DNA of 46,879 nucleotides, taken from contig MPUH01000544.1 of assembly GCA_001970955.1 (NCBI GenBank), positions 1-46,879 of the forward strand. Reading direction: 5' to 3'. Below the pieces are notes generated by a model. The model made no database searches. It saw nothing but the letters and a program-made list of their open reading frames with translations, and had not been told where the DNA came from. This document shows, piece after piece, positions 1-7,819 of this stretch (its first letter is position 1; the number at the start of each line of letters is the position of its first letter). The DNA comes from Stentor coeruleus. Lineage: Eukaryota > Ciliophora > Heterotrichea > Heterotrichida > Stentoridae. The position numbers and the translations under genes were made by a program.

Positions 1-637
1 TCAGAAAGATTATGAGTTTGAAGCAAACAACCATTTTCGCTTCTTTAAATAGATTAATTAAACAAAATTAGTTATCTTGTAGCTAACCTGTGTATGTTGC
101 ACAAACTTTCCGGAACCGAGGTGTGTAAGTTGACAAGTTAGACTATATCACTTTTTTTTAGAAGCAGATCTACAATAGCAAAGTGTTTTCTAGCAAAAAC
201 TATTAAGATTTGGCAATTACATAAAAAAAAAATTCCTAATGTTTTGCTTGCTGTTAGCTAGAGGGAGACTTAAAGCCTTCTTCGCTTTAGCAGAATTTTA
301 GTTGCACAAAAAATAATACCGTGAAAGTTTCTGAGATCCTATCCTACGGGGGAGGCTTACCAAATCACAAGGGTCACTTAGCATAAAATTAAAGATAGAT
401 GCTGCAAATCCTAATAAAAGATTATTAAGGCTAGATTACCCACGCCTCATTTACTAATAAGGATATGCTAAAAAGCATATTTGTACAGAGACTGAGTCAG
501 TGCTGAAAACTGTAATCCTCTGAAATTATCTAAATCTTCACCATATCACTTCCATACTTATAATATTATTAATTTCATAAGATATAAATAATAATTCTCT
601 ATTATTCTATAACTATAATTTTAACTAGCTGTTTTCC
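1..637. other. Gene-free start of window
   Basis: No convincing coding region is seen on either strand. Part of it, about 300-500, is less AT-rich than usual intergenic sequence here, with a G run near 351 and short self-complementary pieces such as the near-palindrome AAGGATATGCTAAAAAGCATAT near 460-481. That would suit a structured RNA. I could not match it to tRNA, 5S rRNA, U1-U6, SRP, RNase P or U3 signature motifs, so no RNA gene is called. Confidence 0.4.
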
Positions 638-1594
638 TTAAGATTTAGATTCTCCATCAGCCTTTTCCTTTTTTGGACAGCAGCATACAGTGCAAGACAT
701 AATCCAAACTAAAATCTAAATATCTCATACCGGATAGCACCCAAATATTATCGAAATAATTCCATATGCCAAGGAATTAGATTGAGCCCAATCATTAATT
801 TCCTTAGTGCAACTGTTTTCAGGTTTTCCATTATTTACATCACTGAACATATATAATTCCCTTTGATAGCACAATCCTGAACACTTAAAATTTTCTTCAA
901 CCCACTTCAATATTGGGAAATATTTTCTCATATCCGAGGTGAAATATTTATTTTTATATTCAGATGTCGTCACAGAACAATCGGTTGTGGATATATCCAT
1001 ATTCAGGTTATACTTTACCCATTGAATAATTTCATCTTGTTGAGTTGTATTAACTTCAGGAATTGCTATGCAGGGATCACAATCAAGAACATTTTTTGCC
1101 CCTTGATCTATGAATGAATATGAATTAGTAAGATCAGCTACATATAACTTTATATAATCATTAGTAGCAAGGCAGGGACAGTATAAAGTGCATAGAACCT
1201 CTACAACTTTTTGAGTAGCATCATCAGCATCTCCAAACTGATTATGACAATCAGATTCATTTCCTAAATAATCTTTTGCAATTTTTTTTGTAGATATGAC
1301 TGTAACACCAAAAGATATGATGACAAAAGTAATTAGAATTACGGAGATAATGAAGATGGCCTCAAGGAGCTTTTTTTCTTTCCAAGTTCCAATGAACCCT
1401 AAAAATGATACGAGAATCAAGGCTGCACCGCATGCTATGATGATGTAGCCAATATATGTTAATTCAATTAATTCTAGAAATACTGAATTCTGTAATTGAT
1501 ATCCGGCCCAGATTAATACGGCACCGACACCAATGATTAGCACACAGGCGATATATATCAGAAATTTTAAATACCTTAGAGGGCAACAACACAT
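638..1594 (-). CDS. Tetraspanin-like four-helix membrane protein (one 15-nt intron)
   Basis: The spliced product is 313 aa. The first exon gives an N-terminal Cys cluster (MCCC, a likely palmitoylation site), three hydrophobic helices at about residues 8-32, 46-68 and 78-101, and a large Cys-rich extracellular loop at about 102-270. Read straight through, the frame stops inside the fourth helix. Removing the 15-nt intron at 716-730 completes that helix and a short cytoplasmic tail with another CCC cluster, ending at TAA 638-640. The 4-TM layout with a short first loop and a long Cys-rich second loop is the tetraspanin plan. The diagnostic CCG motif of the large loop is not present, so tetraspanin-like is safer than tetraspanin. 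Expected role is organising plasma-membrane or vesicle microdomains; the partner is unknown. The start is the first ATG and lies directly before the Cys cluster. Confidence 0.8.
716..730 (-). other. 15-nt intron in the tetraspanin-like gene
   Basis: On the minus strand the sequence is GTATGAGATATTTAG. It has GT-AG ends and an A at position 10. Removing it restores the frame through the fourth transmembrane helix; leaving it in gives a premature TGA. Confidence 0.9.
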
Positions 1595-2066
1595 TTTATT
1601 ATATCCATTGAGTTAATCAAGTTTTCAAAATAAAGAAACGAAACTTAAAATGTAAAACAGAATAGTTCTAAGAACCATAACAATATTAATTCAGTGCCAA
1701 ATAAAATATCAATCAGCTCTCAGTGTAAAAAACTATAAAAAAAATCAAATGAAATCGAAATTAATAGTTCATTTTTATAATTTTTAAGTTTTTTAAACGA
1801 AGAAAAAAAAAGTTTGAAAAATGTATAAGAGAAAAAAGCAATAAAATTAAAAGAAAGGTAGACAGCATCATAAAAAACTTCGTAGAAAACATTGATAATA
1901 AGAGAAAGCATATGAAAATTAATTAATACAGAGTTCACGACTGTGAACGATATATTTTCTAACTAACTAACTAAACGAAGATAAATCCAGTGTTCAAAGT
2001 TTTGGTAAATCTTTTTACAAATTCATATAATAGTACCTCTATTAATAATAGCATTTATAGATATAT
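1595..2066. other. Intergenic, AT-rich
   Basis: This lies between the divergently transcribed tetraspanin-like and zinc-knuckle genes, so it should hold both promoters. An open frame on the minus strand (1720-1938) is dominated by Phe, Leu, Ile and Tyr, as expected from chance reading of AT-rich DNA, and is not called. Confidence 0.5.
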
Positions 2067-2513
2067 ATGGACCCCTTTAACACATTAGATCCTCTAATCT
2101 ATCATTACTTAGACTCAGTAAGCTTTACTTAGCTTTTTCATCTTCCTCTATCTAAAGATGAACTTAAAGAACTCAAGCTTCTTAGAGAGAAATATTATAG
2201 AGAATCCTTTGAACAAATCCCAAAAATCCAAAAAAAGCAGTTGAGATGTTTAAGATGTGGAGACAAAAGTCATCAGAATTGCTATGAACAGCTATGCTTT
2301 TTATGCTTATCTCCAGAACATACATGTGATAAGTGCCCAAACAAAGGGATTAAATGCTCAAACTGTGGAATTTATGGTCATAAAAGGAAAAAATGTGCTT
2401 CTAATTGCAACGATGCTTATTTAAAGAACTTTTCTAACTCTACATGCTTGTATTGTAGAGGCATAGGGCATGTTAATTGTTATATAGAAAAATCTAAGGT
2501 TAATTTAATATAA
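2067..2513 (+). CDS. CCHC zinc-knuckle protein (one 15-nt intron)
   Basis: The spliced product is 143 aa. The true start is the ATG at 2067; the 15-nt intron at 2118-2132 joins a 17-codon first exon to the rest. Residues 17-53 are charged and helical. From residue 54 there are CxxC...H...C zinc knuckles: one beginning CLRCGDKSHQNC, one with CSNCGIYGHKRKKC, a CFLCLSPEH-type knuckle between them, and a last one with CLYCRGIGHVNC. Tandem knuckles of this sort occur in RNA-binding proteins such as Air1/Air2 of the TRAMP complex and in ZCCHC proteins, so single-stranded nucleic-acid binding is likely. No other domain is seen, so the pathway is unknown. The stop is TAA at 2511-2513, only 14 nt before the next start on the same strand. 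Confidence 0.85.
2118..2132 (+). other. 15-nt intron in the zinc-knuckle gene
   Basis: GTAAGCTTTACTTAG, with GT-AG ends and an A at position 10. It falls between codons (phase 0), and its removal fuses the upstream ATG exon to the zinc-knuckle frame. Confidence 0.9.
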
Positions 2514-2527
2514 AAAGTCTAATAAAT

Positions 2528-2911
2528 ATGCAAACTGAAATTTTGAATCATGATATTGAAAGCAAAAACAGTTTCTCAGTGATATTGTCCTTAGATGAAC
2601 TAAGCCTTTTAAGATCAGTATTGATAAAATACAGCACAAGAGCTGTGATAAATGTAAGTGTCGCCAAAAGTTTAAATGGGCAATGGGTCAGAGCAGCGCG
2701 TAATGCAATAGTCACCCATTCAAAAATTCGGACTATAAAAACAGGTTCACTACCTGCAAGATATGTAAAAATTGATTTTATAGAAGGAGAAGTGAGGCTT
2801 ATACAAGAGCTGTTGCTAAATGGATGTAAAGCTAGTGATATTAAAGGAGAAATGACAGAAGATGATACAGAGTTATTGTTAAATAGACCATATACGTTTA
2901 TTTATAATTGA
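2528..2911 (+). CDS. Small hypothetical protein, possible discoidin-like domain
   Basis: 127 aa, ATG to TGA, starting 14 nt after the stop of the zinc-knuckle gene and in a different frame. No GT-AG segment of suitable length joins the two, so they look like separate proteins. The middle (roughly residues 47-88) reads as alternating beta strands and contains LPARYVKIDF. Short motifs of that kind occur near the end of F5/8-type (discoidin) beta-sandwich domains, but one motif is weak evidence and the family is not established. No signal peptide, membrane helix or metal-binding cluster is seen. The balanced composition, including Trp, Cys and Gly, argues for a real gene despite its size. Such a short 5' spacing means a very short untranslated region or a shared transcript. 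Confidence 0.65.
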   Translation: MQTEILNHDIESKNSFSVILSLDELSLLRSVLIKYSTRAVINVSVAKSLNGQWVRAARNAIVTHSKIRTIKTGSLPARYVKIDFIEGEVRLIQELLLNGCKASDIKGEMTEDDTELLLNRPYTFIYN

Positions 2912-3341
2912 GAGATTCTATTAAAGTGGTTGCTTATAGGAGTTTATAGTTTATATTGGCTTTTAAGGTTTGATAAAGTTGAAAGATATGCATTGGGTGA
3001 AATGCAAATTTTTATGTAAAAATATTGAATTCAGAAATAATAATAAGGCTAATAATGGTAGTGATAATTGAGATAAAACACAGAATTTCTTATAATTTAA
3101 ATGCGATTATTTAAGTTGCAAGTAGTATAAAATATATTTTTAGTCAAAGATATACAAAAAAGTGAGTAAATACTAGACTTCAAATTAAAAAAACCTTATT
3201 AACATTTCCATCAAACCCTAATTTATAAATTCACTACACTTAAACCATATTTTTTCCACATGCTTCTACCATAATTTCATAGCCATAAAAATTTCTAACA
3301 TCCTTTATAAAATATTACATGAAAGCTTTGTTACATAACAA
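2912..3341. other. Intergenic between convergent genes
   Basis: This is the 3' flank of the 127-aa gene and the 3' flank of the C2/coiled-coil gene. It is AT-rich, with no open frame of note and no repeat or hairpin recognised. Confidence 0.5.
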
Positions 3342-4970
3342 CTACTTAGTCTTCCTTCGATCAAAATGTGCTGAGGTCTGCCTCAATGGGGCAAAAGTTT
3401 TTTTATCAGGTTTAAACTGCTTCTTAAAAAATACTTGTTTGCCCCTAACATCTGTTTTTTTTATTTCATCTTTTTTATCCTCTTCACTAATATAACTGCA
3501 TTCACCTATTTCTGAAGCGATTTCATGGCAATGTTTTGTCGTTTCTTTAAATGATATATCGCATGGTGTTGTACTATTAGATCCATGAGTAAAGCTCATC
3601 ATAAAATCATTAATAGTCATAATATTACCAACACGACATAAAAGAACTGAGTTTTCAATGAAAATATTAACTTTTGTGTTGTTGTAATAATATTGGCCTA
3701 CTGAGATTTTTGAAAACATTTCAGGGTACTGTTTAAGAAACTCATCAACATCGTCTTGATTTAAAACTTTTGACTCTAGTTTGTTAACTTGGCTTTTTAG
3801 ATATTTGTTTTCAAGCATTAATTGTAGGATTTTGGAAGAAAGGTCTGTTGTTATTGGTGGCTCTTTGAAACTTTCGCTTTCTAAAGAGGAAAAACTTAAC
3901 TTGTTTTCTTTGTTCTCATATTCACGTAGTTCGGATTTAAGAAAACTTACTTGGTTTGATAGTTCGCCAATTTCTTTTTCATTTGATTCACAATTAGGGC
4001 ATGAATTTATTGCACTAATTCTTTCAATGAGTTCTTCTATTTTTACTTGAAGCCCATCTCTACTTTTTTCTGATGTTTTCATATGCTCTTGATAAACAAC
4101 AGCCTTGCTTTTAAGTGTTTCAACCATTTTCTCATAGTTTTCTAATGATAATTGGCAAATTTTTTCTTTTAAATGTGATATTGTAAGGTTTTTTTCATAT
4201 AAATCTTGCAGTTGACAATCATACTTAAATTTCAAGTCTAAACTTTCTCTCTTCAAACTAGAAATTGTTGCTATATACTCAAGATCTCGGTCTTGGGCTT
4301 TTTTCAAAGTCTTTTCATACTCCGCACAAATACTTTTTAGCCTATCTTCCAGTTCATTTTTCCACTGACTTTCCTTTTCAACCGTATGAATCACATCATT
4401 TTTCTGGCCAAGTAAATCTTGTATTAGAACTTCTTGCTTTTCTATCTGCAACTTTAGCTGTTCAATAATCAAAGCTTGTGAATCCTCTCTATACCTTTGG
4501 CTAGAACTCAAACTTCCTATCTCTCTCTGAAATTCCCATCTTTCACTAGCAAGTGTGTGTTCTAAGTCCATGATTTTTAGTTGTAAAGACTTAACTTTGT
4601 CTAAAAAATTCTTCGAGTAATCATTTGTAATGTTTAAAATTTGTATTTGTATTCTAGGACAATCTACTTTTTCAGGTAGAGTTTGTAAGTAATCATAATC
4701 TAGGCTATCAAATAAAGGCAGCCAATGAGTAGATTCATTAAGTAAGGAAATTGGTAGAGAAACACTCCCTATAAGTTTATCCCCTTCTCGCATATTCTTA
4801 ATGATTAAATGCAACTTTCCACAAGACGGGATTTTTATAGCACTTTCAAGAGATGTTTGAGTTAAAGGTGTAATCACATCTACTAAATTGTTTTCAACTG
4901 TTACATAACACCCAGCATATGATAGGTTTTCTCCAAGGCCTTCAACATGTTTGACAACAAGATCTATCAT
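3342..4970 (-). CDS. C2-like domain plus coiled-coil protein
   Basis: 542 aa, stop TAG. Residues 1-115 are beta-rich and resemble a C2 domain: a GKLHLIIKNM strand, then DKLIGSVSLPISLL, then a WLPLF strand typical of C2 strand 7. Residues about 118-410 are an almost unbroken coiled coil rich in Glu, Lys and Leu, with a single CPNC in the middle. Residues about 411-460 form a compact segment, DEFLKQYPEMFSKISVGQYYY followed by RVGNIMTINDFM, that resembles a GAS2/GAR-type microtubule-binding module in its VG...DFM end, though I hold that only weakly. The last ~60 residues are polar and basic. The architecture fits a membrane- or microtubule-associated scaffold. The orthologue is not recognised. 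The start is the only ATG before the C2 strands. Confidence 0.8.
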   Translation of the reverse strand: MIDLVVKHVEGLGENLSYAGCYVTVENNLVDVITPLTQTSLESAIKIPSCGKLHLIIKNMREGDKLIGSVSLPISLLNESTHWLPLFDSLDYDYLQTLPEKVDCPRIQIQILNITNDYSKNFLDKVKSLQLKIMDLEHTLASERWEFQREIGSLSSSQRYREDSQALIIEQLKLQIEKQEVLIQDLLGQKNDVIHTVEKESQWKNELEDRLKSICAEYEKTLKKAQDRDLEYIATISSLKRESLDLKFKYDCQLQDLYEKNLTISHLKEKICQLSLENYEKMVETLKSKAVVYQEHMKTSEKSRDGLQVKIEELIERISAINSCPNCESNEKEIGELSNQVSFLKSELREYENKENKLSFSSLESESFKEPPITTDLSSKILQLMLENKYLKSQVNKLESKVLNQDDVDEFLKQYPEMFSKISVGQYYYNNTKVNIFIENSVLLCRVGNIMTINDFMMSFTHGSNSTTPCDISFKETTKHCHEIASEIGECSYISEEDKKDEIKKTDVRGKQVFFKKQFKPDKKTFAPLRQTSAHFDRRKTK

Positions 4971-5186
4971 TTATTTAAATTACTTGCTTTATGAATATTT
5001 CTTCAGCTTTAAATTTTAAATTCTCAGTATCAGGTATAAACAAAACATATGATATTAGGAAGTTGATTGAAGCTAAAATATTTTTATATATGACTAGCAA
5101 TTAATATTACTATAGTTTTTACTAGTATTAGTTAGAATTATCGGTTTACTTTTGTCTAGGCCTTGTTAAACTATAGTTTTTATAAC

Positions 5187-6740
5187 ATGCTGAATAATAA
5201 CCCTGAAACTGATGCCGAGCTGCTGCTAACACACTACAAATCCATTCAGTTCAATAGCAGCACAGCTGAACTCTGGGACCGAGTTAGTCAAGGAAAAACC
5301 ATAGGAATCCGTACACAAACCATGCTTCCTCAAATAATCTTATCTCCCAACGTCCTATATACCCTATCCAAATCAACTAGACAAAAAAAAATCGGCTTGT
5401 GTATAGCTTCAAAATACTCTCCAACCCATTATCTAAGCCTTACAGCTGAAACATGTACTTGGCCAGAAACATCATCATTACCAATAGCCGATTATTTGAT
5501 TTACTTAAAACCTACAAGTACACATAAAATCATAGACAATCTTTATCATGAAGAAAAGTTACTGGAAAATTTCTTGATGAGTCTTGAAAAAATTGTGTCT
5601 AAAAATACAAGTTTAGAAGTTTTGGATTTGTGTAGAAGTATGATTATGTTTGCTAGGGATAAATATTGTCAGAAACTTTTGGTTAGGAGTGAGATTTTAT
5701 TCCCTTATGCGAATTTGTTGTTTACTCCGGTTAGTATGATGAAACTTGTTAATTCTAAGCTAACGAGAAGGCTTATACAGGTGGAAGAAAGCCAATTTGA
5801 AAGCGGAGTTTTGACGATGGATCAGGGATCGAGAATTGTACCTTTGGAAAATACAGACCCTTTGGTATTGAAATACCCTGTGCTTGGGATTTGGGTTAAA
5901 GGTGTACCACAAACGAACTCAGCTAGTAAGACAGTGAATTTAGTACATCCTCTTGTGTGGGCAGCTTGCATGAAATTTATCCTCAACAAAAACTTCAAAG
6001 AAAAAATCTCCCCCTGTCCACAAGCATGTACTTTTCTATTTATTGATTTTTCATCCAAAGCTAAATTTTACGAAGTCTCAGTACAAAAAACCCCTTCATG
6101 GAAAACCTCTTCATTCTCAGCAGAAATCTCATTAGTTTCCGATAATTTCGAGCCTTTGCAAATATCTTTCCTTAAAAAAGATACAAGATTTGTCCTTAAA
6201 CAAGCAGTTTCTGAAAGCATGTCTTATCATTCGCAGTCTGCATGCAATTCAAGATCATCAACTCCACCTACAGCTAAACCACCTATAAGGAAATTAAAAC
6301 CAGTTTCTAGTCAAAAAGAGATTGAAAAACCTAAAGCTTATGATAGGATAATAATAGAGCAGACTAAGCTTATAGAAAAACTTCAAGCCCAGGTTTTAAA
6401 ACTACAGTCTCATATAATAAGCCCTAAGTCTAATTCTTATATCGACTCCCCAGATCACTCAGAAAGTTTCAAAAACTCAACAGAAATCAACTCTACATTT
6501 TCGGTTTTCCAAAACAAAATGCGCTTAAAAGGTAAAAAAATCAACTTCGACCCAGATGAACGAACAGATGAAATGGAGGAAGATAAATGTAACAGAGTTT
6601 ATGCAACGCAAAAGTTTAAACACCCAAATGCTAATAGTGAGAAAATCCCGCAGATCAACTACAACAGTATTAGTGATAGCTCTGAAGAGGAAGATGTTAA
6701 AAATTTGCAAGTCAAGTATTTGACTAAGAGTAAGAAATGA
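5187..6740 (+). CDS. STIL: STIL/SAS-5/Ana2-type centriole duplication protein
   Basis: 517 aa, ATG at 5187, stop TGA. The N-terminal ~300 residues follow the vertebrate STIL N-terminal domain in order: an ELWDR strand (human ALWNP), a stretch with ILSPNVLYTLSKSTRQKK (human VVTEKTIRLAYRHAKQNKK), then GVLTMDQ at about 207-213, LGIWVKG at 233-239 and HPLVWAACMKFILN from 254, matching human GYLTMDE, VGIWLSG and SPQVWACCLRYIFN. A proline-rich linker follows at about 360-375. A short coiled coil at about 388-411 (IIEQTKLIEKLQAQVLKLQ) sits where STIL has its oligomerisation coil (human LTEQDRQLRLLQAQIQRLL). The tail ends in an acidic SDSSEEED cluster. In known systems STIL binds PLK4, CPAP and SAS-6 to start the cartwheel. 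A clear C-terminal STAN motif is not visible. The comparison is from memory, not an alignment. Confidence 0.85.
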   Translation: MLNNNPETDAELLLTHYKSIQFNSSTAELWDRVSQGKTIGIRTQTMLPQIILSPNVLYTLSKSTRQKKIGLCIASKYSPTHYLSLTAETCTWPETSSLPIADYLIYLKPTSTHKIIDNLYHEEKLLENFLMSLEKIVSKNTSLEVLDLCRSMIMFARDKYCQKLLVRSEILFPYANLLFTPVSMMKLVNSKLTRRLIQVEESQFESGVLTMDQGSRIVPLENTDPLVLKYPVLGIWVKGVPQTNSASKTVNLVHPLVWAACMKFILNKNFKEKISPCPQACTFLFIDFSSKAKFYEVSVQKTPSWKTSSFSAEISLVSDNFEPLQISFLKKDTRFVLKQAVSESMSYHSQSACNSRSSTPPTAKPPIRKLKPVSSQKEIEKPKAYDRIIIEQTKLIEKLQAQVLKLQSHIISPKSNSYIDSPDHSESFKNSTEINSTFSVFQNKMRLKGKKINFDPDERTDEMEEDKCNRVYATQKFKHPNANSEKIPQINYNSISDSSEEEDVKNLQVKYLTKSKK

Positions 6741-7819
6741 GAAAGTAGACAAAATTATAATTTAAGCCTGTAGTAGATATCAGATTTAAGAGTAATAATA
6801 TATAATGAAACTTTTTATGATAAAATTACTGCATAATGTGTATATGCCACAATCTTTTAATTATACTAAACACTACTATATTATAAGCATTAAAATTTAT
6901 CTAAACACATGTAATAATATACCCTTAATTAGCAACTTAAAATTTTAAATTTCTCAAATACTTCAAGCATTATTTTATCGTTATTATTTATTTCTATAAT
7001 ATCAAATACTTTATCATTTGTACATAATTAAGTTGGACTAATAATTTATATTTTCTTGTTATTATTTTTAAAAACGGCAAAATTTGGTTGAAGTTAAGAA
7101 GAAGGGATTTTTGTGTGTGTTTGAAAATTTAAGGTTTTTAGATCAGTTATATGAAGATAAGAGTTTTAGGAAGGAATTTATATGAGATTTTTTAAGATAG
7201 ACTTAAGAGTTTTTTATTTGTAAAGTTATATTTTAAAGGGCTTTTGAGTATTTTTTGTTAAAAGTGAAGGCTTATATATGAAATATTAGAGAATTTTTAT
7301 ATGTTTTTATTAAAATTTGTAAAAGTAAGAAAAATGTGCTAAATTTGAGTTTATGATAATTTGTTGGATTTCCTATTACTTTAACTAAGATTCCTTGCTG
7401 TAAGTGTAATAGTTCAAAAGTTATAACAAATTATTTTAACCTTTAGGATTAAAAGGCAGGTTATAAATCTCCCATAGCATCTTAATACAGAATATTTCTA
7501 ATTATATATTTAAACGTTTATGTCTAAAGAAAATTTAAAATCCCAAAACTAAAAAAGGCATAATCCTAATAAATACCCTACCAACTACATTAATATCATA
7601 ACCTTTAAACAAAAAACCTAATCCACCAAAGCCCATCAATTAATCTAAACTCTAAAAAACCCGGGTTTTGAAACCTCCATTCTACTTCTAACCACCTCCT
7701 AACTCCACTTAATCATTAAAATCTTCTATATATCAGCGAATCCAATTCAAATTTCTCAAACTCCTCCTCAGCAAAAAAATCATATATCGAAATCATCTTA
7801 AAAGACAATAAAAATTTAA
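6741..7819. other. Intergenic, AT-rich, 1.1 kb
   Basis: This separates two genes on the same strand. I see no coding frame, tRNA or repeat. The last ~250 bases are C-rich and G-poor on the plus strand, a composition also seen just upstream of other starts here (for example before 22256), and may be the promoter and leader of the coiled-coil gene. Confidence 0.5.

Noticed and set aside
1720..1938. 72-codon minus-strand open frame
   Set aside because: Composition is dominated by Phe, Leu, Ile, Tyr and Ser as expected from AT-rich DNA; no signal peptide, motif or consensus intron supports it.
2504..2530. Fusion of the zinc-knuckle and 127-aa genes by an intron
   Set aside because: The only GT-AG segment there is 19 nt and puts the second part out of frame, reaching a TGA within seven codons.
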